Origin: Gallintestinimicrobium propionicum
GTDB lineage: Bacteria > Bacillota > Clostridia > Lachnospirales > Lachnospiraceae
Direction of reading: 5' to 3'
Length of the DNA: 64,000 nt
Assembly: GCF_025567525.1 (NCBI RefSeq)
Contig: NZ_JAOQJY010000003.1
Location: 62,001 to 126,000 of the forward strand
Within the stretch, counting starts at the first letter, position 1. Every line of letters starts with the position of its first letter. The position numbers were made by a program, and so were the translations under genes. Below the pieces are notes generated by a model. It was given only the letters and a program-made list of their open reading frames with translations. It had not been told where the DNA came from and ran no database searches. Shown here piece by piece: positions 43,126 to 51,629 of this stretch.

Positions 43126-44358
43126 TTATTCTGCTTCGGTCGCTGTCTCTGTTGTTGTCTCGGTTTCAGTTTCTGTTGTCTCTTCGGTCGCTTCCTCTGT
43201 GGACGCCTCTGTTTCGGTTACGTTCGCATTCTCAATCAGATACTTGGTTACCTTTTCAGACATCAGATATTCTTTGTAGCCGCGCAGGTCGCCAATCGCT
43301 TCCTGATAAGCGTCTACGGAATCATAACCATATTCGGATGCGCTGCTTTCCAGATCTGCCTGCAGCTCTTCATCGGTTAAGGTCAGACCTTCTTTTTCTG
43401 CGATCGCCTGCATAACCATAATCTGCTCTGCTGCGCTTTGTGCAGATTTCTGAAGCTCGTCTTCATATTCATCCGCAGCCAGACCGTAGCTGTATGACAT
43501 AAAGGTCTCCAGATCGATTCCATACATGCTTGCAGTAGCGGTCAGGTTCTTAACCAGACGGTCATAATAGCGGCTTACCATCTCTTCGGGAGTTTCCTTG
43601 AAGGTTGCATTTGCCGTTACCGCCTCCAGAACATTTCTTTCCAGCTCTGTTTCCTGCTGGCTCTTGGCAGAGCTCATCAGGTTATCATAAACGTACTGAC
43701 GATATTCTGCTACTGTGCTTACGCCGTCAATATTACGGGCTGCTACGAAAGCATCGTCCAGAACCGCGTCAGTTTCTTCATAAACATGATTTACCGTTAC
43801 CGTGAATACAACGTCTGCACCGGCAAGGTCTGTATTGCTGTAATCCTCCGGGAAGGTAAGGTTTAACTCCTTTGTCTCATCCTTCTTCATGCCGATCACG
43901 CCGTCTTCAAAGCCGTCGATAAAGGTATTGGAGCCGATGGTCAGCTCGTAGCTGTCGGAAGAGCCGCCGTCAAACTCTACACCGTCCTTTTTGCCGACAT
44001 ATTTGATATCAACAACATCGCCATCCTTTACAGCACGGTCTACTTCTTCTTTATTTTTGTTGCTGTCCAAAACACTCTGAATGTACTGATCCACCATCTC
44101 GTCAGTTACTTCTGCCTTGGTAACCGTAACATCGACGCCCTTGTAATCACCCAGTTCTACAAAGTCGCCAAGGTTGATACCATCCAGATATGCTTCATCC
44201 GGGTATACCTTGGTTTCACTTTCGGTTTCTGTTGCTGCTTCTGTCTCAGCTGCAGTGCTTTCCTGCACAGTACTCTCCTGCACATCTGCCTTGCCGCAGC
44301 CTGCCAGCATCATGGCAGACAGAGACACTGCTGTAACGGCTGTCATAAATTTTTTCAT
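43126..44358 (-). CDS. Exported trigger-factor-like peptidyl-prolyl isomerase lipoprotein
   Basis: A 410-residue lipoprotein: signal peptide with lipobox LAGC (Cys about residue 21), then a Thr/Glu-rich spacer. An FKBP-type isomerase domain (about 105-195, with GDVVDIKYVGKKDGVEFDGG and IDGFEDGVIGMKKDE) is followed by a helical C-terminal domain as in trigger factor. The ribosome-binding N-terminal domain of trigger factor is absent. The end is a low-complexity tail of TEATEETTE type. It probably folds or holds secreted proteins outside the membrane. RBS GAGGAGATC; promoter at 44423-44451. Confidence 0.88.
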   Translation of the reverse strand: MKKFMTAVTAVSLSAMMLAGCGKADVQESTVQESTAAETEAATETESETKVYPDEAYLDGINLGDFVELGDYKGVDVTVTKAEVTDEMVDQYIQSVLDSNKNKEEVDRAVKDGDVVDIKYVGKKDGVEFDGGSSDSYELTIGSNTFIDGFEDGVIGMKKDETKELNLTFPEDYSNTDLAGADVVFTVTVNHVYEETDAVLDDAFVAARNIDGVSTVAEYRQYVYDNLMSSAKSQQETELERNVLEAVTANATFKETPEEMVSRYYDRLVKNLTATASMYGIDLETFMSYSYGLAADEYEDELQKSAQSAAEQIMVMQAIAEKEGLTLTDEELQADLESSASEYGYDSVDAYQEAIGDLRGYKEYLMSEKVTKYLIENANVTETEASTEEATEETTETETETTTETATEAE

Positions 44359-44422
44359 AAATTGATCTCCTCATCATCTTACGGACATAAAATCCATAGT
44401 AAATAGAATTGCAATATCCTAT

Positions 44423-44451
44423 ATATTATCACACTTGGCGGGCTGTTACAA
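44423..44451 (-). promoter_or_regulatory. Promoter of the trigger-factor-like lipoprotein gene
   Basis: On the minus strand TTGTAA (44451-44446), 17 bases, TAATAT (44428-44423). The -35 overlaps the stop codon of the cardiolipin synthase gene. Confidence 0.6.
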
Positions 44452-45924
44452 GACCGGAGACAGTAGTCTGCTGATTTGCTCCTTAAACCGGATCCAGACA
44501 GATCTGCTCTTGTACATTTCCTTTGTGATCCGCGTACAGCACTTTAAGTCTTCCCGGAAAATCCGTTCCATTTCCCCTGCGATATTCTGGTCAAAAATCA
44601 TGGCATTGACCTCAAAGTTGAGTTCGAAGCTCCGGATGTCCATGTTCGCTGTTCCGTAGCAGCACGCCTTTCCGTCAATAGACAATCCTTTTGCATGTAA
44701 AAATCCATTATCATAGGTGTAGCAGTTTGCCCCTGCCATGATCAGCTCGCCGACATAGGAAAGTGTCGCCCAATACACAAATGGATGGTCCGGCTTGCAC
44801 GGGAACATCAGATTGACCTCCACGCCGGACATCGTTGCCATCAGAAGTGCCGTCTGGATCGATTCATCCGGTATAAAATATGGCGTCTGGATGTAAATGC
44901 TCTTTTTTGCCTTGTGGATCAGCCGCAGGTAATTGTCCCGGATACTCTGGAGTTCGGAGTCCGGTCCGCTGGAAATGATTTGCATTTTGACATTGCCGGC
45001 TTTTTCTTCCGGCAGGATGAAATACTTCGGATTTTCAAACAGATTCTCCCTCGCTGCATAGTCCCAGTCCTGAATATAGCGCAGCAAAAGTCCACCGACT
45101 GCGCTGCCGCAGATTCTCAGATGGGTATCCCGCCAGTGCCCGAACTTCGGATCCAGTCCGATATACTCTTTGCCAATATTAAAGCCGCCGACATAAGCCA
45201 CTTTTCCGTCGATAACTGCAATTTTTCTGTGATTTCTGTAGTTTACACGCAGATGCAGTCTGCCAAACAGAGCCGGGAAAAAGACCGCAACATGGATGCC
45301 CTGCTTTTCCATTTCTTTCCAAAAGTGCTTTCCAACGCTCCGACAACCCATCGCATCATACAAGATCCGAATTTCTACACCCTGTGCCGCTTTTTCCAGC
45401 AGTGCCTCCCGAATTCTCTGGAAGAGCACGTCATCTTTTATGATGTAATATTGTAAAAAAATATATGATTCCGCATTTTTAATATCCTCGATCAGAGCAT
45501 CGAATTTGTCGTTGCCATCAGTGAAAATCTCTACCGCATTGTCTCCGGAAATCATGCATCCGGCACTTTCCAGGTTAAAAAAGACCAGATCCGAAAAATC
45601 CTTTAAATCCGGGTTTTCCTGCTCCAGCTCGCGGCTTTTGACGCTGTATTCCTGGCGGCGCACCGCATCGTTTATCTGCTCCTCGATTCCTTTGATCTTG
45701 AACATCTTCCGCTTGTGCATGTCCGTCCCGGCGAGAAGATACATTAAAAATCCCAGACCCGGCAGCACATTCAACGCCAGCAGCCACGCCCACGCTGACT
45801 TTGCTTCCTTTCTCTGGAAGAAAATAATAATAATCGCAAGAACCAGATTGATCCATACCATATGTGCCCATGTGTAGCGGAATACTTCCTGAAATGTTTG
45901 CCAAAACTGCACCCACGTCGTCAT
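44446..45924 (-). CDS. cls: Cardiolipin synthase
   Basis: A 492-residue phospholipase D family enzyme that joins phosphatidylglycerol molecules into cardiolipin. Two N-terminal membrane helices (about residues 17-65) are followed by two HKD motifs, HRKIAVIDGKVAYVGG (about residue 225) and HAKGLSIDGKACCYGTAN (about 410). The start at 45924 follows AAGGAACAGGC; 19 further in-frame codons upstream lie in the repeat-rich leader and are not used. Its probable promoter is 360 bases upstream. Confidence 0.93.
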   Translation of the reverse strand: MTTWVQFWQTFQEVFRYTWAHMVWINLVLAIIIIFFQRKEAKSAWAWLLALNVLPGLGFLMYLLAGTDMHKRKMFKIKGIEEQINDAVRRQEYSVKSRELEQENPDLKDFSDLVFFNLESAGCMISGDNAVEIFTDGNDKFDALIEDIKNAESYIFLQYYIIKDDVLFQRIREALLEKAAQGVEIRILYDAMGCRSVGKHFWKEMEKQGIHVAVFFPALFGRLHLRVNYRNHRKIAVIDGKVAYVGGFNIGKEYIGLDPKFGHWRDTHLRICGSAVGGLLLRYIQDWDYAARENLFENPKYFILPEEKAGNVKMQIISSGPDSELQSIRDNYLRLIHKAKKSIYIQTPYFIPDESIQTALLMATMSGVEVNLMFPCKPDHPFVYWATLSYVGELIMAGANCYTYDNGFLHAKGLSIDGKACCYGTANMDIRSFELNFEVNAMIFDQNIAGEMERIFREDLKCCTRITKEMYKSRSVWIRFKEQISRLLSPVL

Positions 45925-45982
45925 TACTGCCTGTTCCTTCCTGTCAGCAGCGCCGAAGGCGGCGCTGTCCTCATTCACCAAC

Positions 45983-46270
45983 GCTCGCGGACTCGCGCCC
46001 CGCGCTTCTTTGCCTGCTTCGCAGGCCGTCCGCTCGCTATCCGCACGAGAAAAACGTTACTGTTCACCCGCGCCATTCGCAATACAATAGAATGTACGCT
46101 CCGCGGACATTCTATTGTCATGAATCGCGCCTTCGGCGTCGCTTGTTTTTCTTTCTTTATCTCGCTCGCGGACTCGCGCTCCGCGCTTCCTTGCCTGCTT
46201 CGCAGGCCGTCCGCTCGCTATCCGCACGAGAAAAATAAATGCCGCCTTCGGCGTCGCTTGTTTTTCTTTC
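45983..46270. repeat. Duplicated GC-rich block in the cls leader
   Basis: A 72-base block starting GCTCGCGGACTCGCG occurs at 45983-46054 and 46164-46235 with very few differences; each holds GCCTGC-TTC-GCAGGC. A 28-base block starting CGCCTTCGGCGTCGC occurs at 46128-46155 and 46243-46270. Repeat fragment F lies between. The 503-base interval 45925-46427 has no gene. Confidence 0.85.
46056..46124 (-). repeat. Composite element fragment F with hairpin copy h4
   Basis: GTTACTGTTCACCCGCG and CCATTCGCAATAC match one end of element E, followed by ACAATAGAATGT (46084-46095) and ACATTCTATTGT (46107-46118) and the CATGAA end. The other end of the composite element is missing. The arms carry T/A where other copies have C/G, so pairing is kept. 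Confidence 0.8.
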
Positions 46271-46281
46271 GTGCTGGATAC

Positions 46282-46310
46282 ATTATACCCCAGGTGGCTA
46301 TTAACTTCAA
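46282..46310 (-). promoter_or_regulatory. Probable cls promoter
   Basis: On the minus strand TTGAAG (46310-46305), 17 bases, TATAAT (46287-46282). It gives cls a leader of about 350 bases made largely of repeats. Confidence 0.6.
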
Positions 46311-46319
46311 CAAAACTCC

Positions 46320-46348
46320 TTGTACAATACCGTAAATTCTGCTAGAAT
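46320..46348 (+). promoter_or_regulatory. Promoter of the small membrane protein gene
   Basis: TTGTAC (46320-46325), 17 bases, TAGAAT (46343-46348). It is back to back with the cls promoter. Confidence 0.6.
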
Positions 46349-46427
46349 GTTCTATAAGAATGCTAAGCGGACACACCGTACAGACAGCGCCGCTGTGCAG
46401 TACAAAGAAAGAGGAGGATTCACCACT

Positions 46428-46872
46428 ATGAAAACCTGGGCAGTGGTATTGCTGGTCATCCTTGCCATTCTGATCGTCGCAGTCGTTGTTCTTTATTTTC
46501 TTGGAAGAAAGATGCAGAAAAAACAGGAAGAACAGCAGCAGCAGATTGAAGCCTATAAGCAGAATGTGACCATGCTTGTAATTGACAAGAAAATCATGAA
46601 GCTCAAAGAAGCCGGACTTCCGCAGTCAGTCATCGACAATACGCCGAAGATGATGCGCCGTTCCAAGCTTCCGATTGTCAAGGCAAAAGTCGGTCCGCAG
46701 ATCGTTACCTTAGTCTGCGACCAGAAGATTTTCGACCTGGTTCCTGTGAAAAAAGAAGTCAAGGCAACCGTCAGCGGCATCTACTTAACAAGTGTTAAGG
46801 CGGTCCGCGGAACGCTGGTACAGCCCGAGAATCAGAAAAAGAAAAACTGGTTCAAGAGAAACATCGAAAAAC
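46428..46872 (+). CDS. Single-pass membrane protein, 3' end lost in gap
   Basis: 148 residues are readable before the N run. One N-terminal helix (about residues 3-24, VVLLVILAILIVAVVVLYFLG) is followed by a Gln-rich charged stretch and a conserved-looking domain with MLVIDKKIMKLKEAGLPQ, VKAKVGPQIVTLVCDQKIFD and VKATVSGIYLTSVK. The basic run KKKNWFKRN suggests the protein is nearly complete. I know similar unnamed proteins in Lachnospiraceae but no function. Start at 46428 follows AGGAGG. Frames that run through the N block are artefacts. Confidence 0.7.
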
Positions 46873-47164
46873 NNNNNNNNNNNNNNNNNNNNNNNNNNNN
46901 NNNNNNNNNNNNNNNNNNNNNNNNNNNNNNNNNNNNNNNNNNNNNNNNNNNNNNNNNNNNNNNNNNNNNNNNNNNNNNNNNNNNNNNNNNNNNNNNNNNN
47001 NNNNNNNNNNNNNNNNNNNNNNNNNNNNNNNNNNNNNNNNNNNNNNNNNNNNNNNNNNNNNNNNNNNNNNNNNNNNNNNNNNNNNNNNNNNNNNNNNNNN
47101 NNNNNNNNNNNNNNNNNNNNNNNNNNNNNNNNNNNNNNNNNNNNNNNNNNNNNNNNNNNNNNNN
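46873..47164. other. Assembly gap (292 N)
   Basis: Unknown bases. It hides the end of the membrane protein gene and whatever lies between it and the exopolysaccharide locus; true length may differ. Confidence 0.99.
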
Positions 47165-47172
47165 GCGTTTTT

Positions 47173-48186
47173 TCACCCCACTCCCCGCAGCTTCATCGTC
47201 CAGCCGTGCACGCGGCGCACGGTTTTGGGCGCAATCGTCAGAAGCGTCAGATAGGTTCTGCTCTTTTTATCCAGCAGCGGATTTTTCCGCGTATCCGAAA
47301 AATGCCCGCACAGATACTGCTTTACCGATTTGTAAAACGCATCTGTATCCACCATCCGTCCCACCGGGATGTGCAGCAGATAATCCAGGCGCTGAACGAG
47401 TGCGAAGCGCACCGCATATTCCCGAAGCTCCGGGTAGCGCTCCCGGGTCAGCTGCTCCATATAATCCGCATTTTCTACGATATCCTCAAACACTCTCGAA
47501 AAATCGTTTTTATCTTTCCGGCGCGTATTGCTCCCGATCCGGTAAAAAACGTGATACAGCTGCTCCGGCAAGATCCGCACCCTTTCGCCCTCACATAAAA
47601 GCTCAACCAGCAAGCGGAAATCCTCATTTAACTTTCCCTCCGGGAAGCGGTGACCTTCAAACAGGCTCTTTTTAATCAGCTTCGTACAGAACGAGCAATC
47701 GCCCTGATGCAGCAGCAGCGTTTTCAGAAAATCCTCTGCCGTGCAGGTAACTTCCTGTTCCGGCGGCGTACAGACGTCCGGTCTTTTGTGGTAATCCTCG
47801 TCGATCTCATCCCGCGAAGCCTGCGCAATTGAAGTGCCTGCAGCGGTCGCAGCTTCATACAGCCTTTCATACATCTGCGGCTCGATCCAGTCGTCGCTGT
47901 CCACAAACCCGATCCATTTTCCCTTTGCCATGCTGATTCCAAGGTTTCGCGCACTAGAAGAACCGCCGTTCGGCTTATGGAAAACCCGGATTCTGTCATC
48001 TTTTTCAGCAAGCAGGTCGCACAGCTTTCCGGTTCCATCCGTCGAACCGTCATCCACCAGCAGGATCTCAAGATTTTTCCAGGTCTGGGCGCAGATGCTG
48101 TTGACGCATCGCTCCAGACAGTCCAGGATATTGTAAACTGGCACGATCACGCTGATCAGGCAGTTTTGTTCTGTTTTATTCTCCAT
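47173..48186 (-). CDS. GT2 family glycosyltransferase
   Basis: A 337-residue GT-A enzyme: ISVIVPVYNILDCLERCVNSI, VDDGSTDGTG, the nucleotide-sugar Asp pair FVDSDDWIEPQ (about residue 95) and a C-terminal helical part. It probably adds a sugar to the exopolysaccharide repeat unit. The start at 48186 overlaps the preceding glycosyltransferase gene by 11 bases and has GAGGG ahead; the long open frame upstream is not coding. Last visible gene of the locus before the gap. Confidence 0.88.
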   Translation of the reverse strand: MENKTEQNCLISVIVPVYNILDCLERCVNSICAQTWKNLEILLVDDGSTDGTGKLCDLLAEKDDRIRVFHKPNGGSSSARNLGISMAKGKWIGFVDSDDWIEPQMYERLYEAATAAGTSIAQASRDEIDEDYHKRPDVCTPPEQEVTCTAEDFLKTLLLHQGDCSFCTKLIKKSLFEGHRFPEGKLNEDFRLLVELLCEGERVRILPEQLYHVFYRIGSNTRRKDKNDFSRVFEDIVENADYMEQLTRERYPELREYAVRFALVQRLDYLLHIPVGRMVDTDAFYKSVKQYLCGHFSDTRKNPLLDKKSRTYLTLLTIAPKTVRRVHGWTMKLRGVG

Positions 48187-49357
48187 CCAATGTTCCCTCA
48201 TTATAGCTCCAGCGTGCGGAAAGCTTCGGCGCGGCAGAGAGCGGTCCATCCTCCCACTCCGGCAGCTTTCCGGCTTTCCAGCCTTCATAAAATTCCAGGC
48301 AGCGCTGCGCCGCACATTCTGCATTCCATTTTTCTGTAATCGTCCGGTATGCCTCTTTTCCAAGCGCTGTGATCTGCTCCGGCTGCGCGCACAGCTCCAA
48401 TACCGTCCGCTCGAAGGCTTCATAAGAGCCGTCCGGGTAGCTTTTACCGTTTACGCCGTCCTCAATCAAAAACGGAACCGCGCCGATCTGACGGTTTGCC
48501 ACCACACAACAGCCGCTGTTCATCGCCTCACTGACTACTGCACCCCAGCCTTCCAGATAGTTGCTTGTAAACACATGCAGCTGGCAGCGTTTCATCAGGC
48601 TTCGAACCTCCTGCGGCTTTAAAAATCCATGAAAAACGATTTTCTCTGCCACTCCGAGCGCTGCTGCTTCCTGCTTCAGCGCCTCTTCCATCGGACCGCC
48701 TCCCGCAAAGTGCAGCTCAAACGAATACCCCTGTTCCTTTAATTTTCCAGCCAACTTCACTGCAAACTCCGGGTGCTTTAACGAAATCATCCGTCCCGCC
48801 CAGACGATTTGCAGTTTATCCGTATTCTTTTTGGCAAACAATTCCTCCTGCGGACAGCGCAGCGTCTCCGGAAAATAGCCGAATTTCAGCTTTTTCCCGG
48901 GATAAGCCCCGATCAGTGAAAAATCCGACGCCACATACGCGCCGCAGCACAAAAGCCACACCGGCTGGTTTCGAAACCGGATATGTTCTTTATATTTTGC
49001 AAGCAGCCCCTTCGGAGAGATCGCTTTCCACTGTCCCTCGCGGTAAATCCGCTCGCTCACCCGAAACGTCAGCTTTCCCGAGGAAAGCCGCGGTAAAACC
49101 AGATCCAGCCGCTTCGTCCAGCCTGCAAACACCAGATCCGCTTCCTCGATCAGCTTCCGGCAGCGTTCTTCCTCCCGATCCGCCCAAACAACATATGGCA
49201 GAGTCGCTGCATCCAGTCCCCAGCCCATCGCAATCCGTTCTTCTTCCATCGGCTCGGTCTGGATGAAATGGTAATCGTCCCCCAGTTGTTCATACAGTGC
49301 GTTGGAAAACGGAATCTGATGATGATTGATATAATTGGAAATAAAAACAGCCTTCAT
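48176..49357 (-). CDS. GT4 family glycosyltransferase
   Basis: A 393-residue GT-B enzyme. The N-terminal domain starts AVFISNYINHHQIPFSNALYE. The C-terminal domain carries IVWAGRMISLKHPEFAVKLA and the donor-binding EGWGAVVSEAMNSGC (E-x7-E motif). Start at 49357 for GGAGGAAAAC. Lies 44 bases after another GT4 gene, in the exopolysaccharide operon. Sugar specificity unknown. Confidence 0.88.
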   Translation of the reverse strand: MKAVFISNYINHHQIPFSNALYEQLGDDYHFIQTEPMEEERIAMGWGLDAATLPYVVWADREEERCRKLIEEADLVFAGWTKRLDLVLPRLSSGKLTFRVSERIYREGQWKAISPKGLLAKYKEHIRFRNQPVWLLCCGAYVASDFSLIGAYPGKKLKFGYFPETLRCPQEELFAKKNTDKLQIVWAGRMISLKHPEFAVKLAGKLKEQGYSFELHFAGGGPMEEALKQEAAALGVAEKIVFHGFLKPQEVRSLMKRCQLHVFTSNYLEGWGAVVSEAMNSGCCVVANRQIGAVPFLIEDGVNGKSYPDGSYEAFERTVLELCAQPEQITALGKEAYRTITEKWNAECAAQRCLEFYEGWKAGKLPEWEDGPLSAAPKLSARWSYNEGTLDGE

Positions 49358-49401
49358 GTTTTCCTCCATTCCCGCTTTCCTGCTCCGGTCAGCAGCTTCG
49401 T

Positions 49402-50763
49402 TCATTCGATGCTTTGATAAATTTCTATCAGTTTTTGATAATTGTTTTCACCGTTGTAAAGCTTCGCCGCAGTCTCCCGTTCCGAAGCCGACAACTCCTT
49501 TGCCAGCTGTTTATCTGTCAGAATCCGGCTGACGCACGCGGCAAGCTCGTGAACGTTTCCTTTTTCAAACAACAGACCACTTACGCCGTCTTTTACAACA
49601 TCCGGGATTCCGCCGGTTCTGCTCGCCGCCACGGGCACGCCAAGAAGCTGCCCTTCTGCCACGGAATTCGGGGAATTTTCCACCGCAGACGGACACACAA
49701 ATATCTGCGCGGACAAATATTCCCGCTTCATCTCCTCCGCAGAAAGATTTCCCAGCACACGCACTTTTCCTTCGAGACGATTCTTCAAAATCAGCCTGCG
49801 CAGATATTTTCCATATGCCGGAATCTTGATTCTGCTCTTTATTCCGTTTACGCCGAGCACGCTGATGCCCGCCACCTTGATATGCGCCTCGGGACAGTTT
49901 TGCAGGATTTCCTGCATCGCCTGCAATAGATAGTGAAAGCCCTTTAACGGGTAATCTCCCTGACTGATGAAGATTTCTCCGGGCACAGTTTTTTCGATCT
50001 CCCAGCATCCGCTGTAGAACTGCGGGCGCATTGTCTCGTTCATGGTATGATAAACAAGGGATGGATTTATCTCCAAACTGATCGTTTTATCGAATGTCGT
50101 CCGTCCCGTCACATGTCCGACTGACAACAGGAGTTTTTTCTCGTTTTCCGCGCGCTGATAAAACTTTTCCTGCTGCTGCCGGATGCTGTCCTTTTTTAAA
50201 ATATCTCGCAGTGTCCTGCTGTTCTGTACGTTTTCCGGGAGATCTGCCATGTAGTTGTCCGCACAGGAAATACAAAGTCCCTGCAAGCCCACAAGCGTCC
50301 GCTCCGGTCTGTGAAATACTTTCGCACAGGCATAGCCATGCGGAAACTCCGTCCCGAAGATATGCACCAGATCCGGCTGAAAGTCCTCTAAAATCTGCAA
50401 AAAACGCGCTTCCATCGCGCTGTCATAGCGCTCCGGGTGCTCCAAATCCTCTGCAAAGCCATAGCAGGCGACTTCTTTTTTATAGCTGCCAAGCTGCAGA
50501 CGCTGCGATAGCTCCTCCCTGCCCGGTGCAACCGGAAATGCGATGCCGAGCGTCAGTGTAGCCGCAGTTTCGGCTCCCTGCTGCCGTCCGCCGGGCGATG
50601 CAGCGCTGTCTGTCACGTCCGCTGCGCTCAGCTCTGTGCCGTTCTCCGTCTCCAGATACCGCCCCAGTATCCCGGACAGCCAGCCCTCCCGCACGCTATA
50701 CTCCTGCGAAAGCGCCTGCGCGATTACCGGGAGCATGATATTGCATACCCATAACACTCTCAT
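49402..50763 (-). CDS. GT4 family glycosyltransferase
   Basis: A 453-residue GT-B enzyme. The C-terminal domain has EIFISQGDYPLKGFHYLLQAM and a donor-binding VENSPNSVAEGQLLGVPVAASRTGGIPDVV. An Ala/Ser-rich insert around residues 40-65 (SAADVTDSAASPGGRQQGAE) interrupts the N-terminal domain, which otherwise has the DLVHIFGTEFPHGY region. The ATG overlaps the stop codon of the upstream GT2 gene by four bases; GGGGGAG is the binding site. Confidence 0.87.
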   Translation of the reverse strand: MRVLWVCNIMLPVIAQALSQEYSVREGWLSGILGRYLETENGTELSAADVTDSAASPGGRQQGAETAATLTLGIAFPVAPGREELSQRLQLGSYKKEVACYGFAEDLEHPERYDSAMEARFLQILEDFQPDLVHIFGTEFPHGYACAKVFHRPERTLVGLQGLCISCADNYMADLPENVQNSRTLRDILKKDSIRQQQEKFYQRAENEKKLLLSVGHVTGRTTFDKTISLEINPSLVYHTMNETMRPQFYSGCWEIEKTVPGEIFISQGDYPLKGFHYLLQAMQEILQNCPEAHIKVAGISVLGVNGIKSRIKIPAYGKYLRRLILKNRLEGKVRVLGNLSAEEMKREYLSAQIFVCPSAVENSPNSVAEGQLLGVPVAASRTGGIPDVVKDGVSGLLFEKGNVHELAACVSRILTDKQLAKELSASERETAAKLYNGENNYQKLIEIYQSIE

Positions 50764-51629
50764 TTCCGATTCTCCCCCGGTTCGTCCTTATGGCCGCATC
50801 TTCCGTAAATTTTCGCCTTGATCCCGTTGTACCACTCGGAATATTTTTCGTCCTCTGCAAGCTTTGTCCGAAGCGGTGCCAGTGTCAAAAGCATCAGTAG
50901 CTTATAACGCAGCGCCTTGTCGCGTCCGAGATAGCGTTTCGTGATTTCGGCATGCTCTTTTTCGGAAATCCGACGGTTCTCCCTTGTCTCGGAAAAGCCC
51001 CCGCCCTCGTAATCCGCAACAATCATCTCCACATAAACTGCTTCCGCTTTCCGATCATAAATGCAGTACAGGAAATGCTCGTAATCCGCGCGGACACGGT
51101 ATTTGACGTCATAACCACGCTCTGCAAACAGACGGACGTCGTAAAAGCAAACCTGATGACAGGGCACATTTCTGTAACAGGTAAAATCATTGACCTCCGG
51201 TGCAGAATAGATCACGCTGCCCCACGCCTCATGATATTGATTTCCATAAAAAATCCGCTCTTTTTCCTTATGTCCCAGGCCTTCCCCGTCGGCTCCCCTG
51301 CCGCGCTTGCGCTCCATCACAGCTGCAAGCCGTTCCAGCACCATATCGTCGTGTAAAAGATCTCCGCAATTTAAAAACTGGACAAACTGACCGGTCACAT
51401 AGGACATCGCCTGATTCATCGCGTCATAAATCCCACTGTCCGGTCTTGTATAAACCCGGATTCTGCTGTCCGCCGGAAGTTGTTCCAGGGAGCCGTCCGT
51501 CGAACCGCCGTCCTTTACCACAATTTCATAATTTCCGTATTTCTGGTTCAATACGCTCTGCACCGTCTTCAACAGCTTTTCGCCGGGGTTTAAGCATACT
51601 ACCACAATGCTAAAAGAAATCTGCGCCAT
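50760..51629 (-). CDS. GT2 family glycosyltransferase
   Basis: A 289-residue GT-A enzyme with FSIVVVCLNPGEKLLKTVQSVL, VKDGGSTDGS, and QFLNCGDLLHDD at the place of the DxD region. This variant resembles WcaE/WfgD-type enzymes of polysaccharide loci. It starts inside the end of the polymerase gene (20-base overlap) after AAGGAG. Acceptor and donor unknown. Confidence 0.87.
   Translation of the reverse strand: MAQISFSIVVVCLNPGEKLLKTVQSVLNQKYGNYEIVVKDGGSTDGSLEQLPADSRIRVYTRPDSGIYDAMNQAMSYVTGQFVQFLNCGDLLHDDMVLERLAAVMERKRGRGADGEGLGHKEKERIFYGNQYHEAWGSVIYSAPEVNDFTCYRNVPCHQVCFYDVRLFAERGYDVKYRVRADYEHFLYCIYDRKAEAVYVEMIVADYEGGGFSETRENRRISEKEHAEITKRYLGRDKALRYKLLMLLTLAPLRTKLAEDEKYSEWYNGIKAKIYGRCGHKDEPGENRK

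Noticed and set aside
46320..47675. Open frames reading through the N block
   Set aside because: Translation across unknown bases is meaningless; the membrane protein gene and the GT2 gene are on opposite strands.
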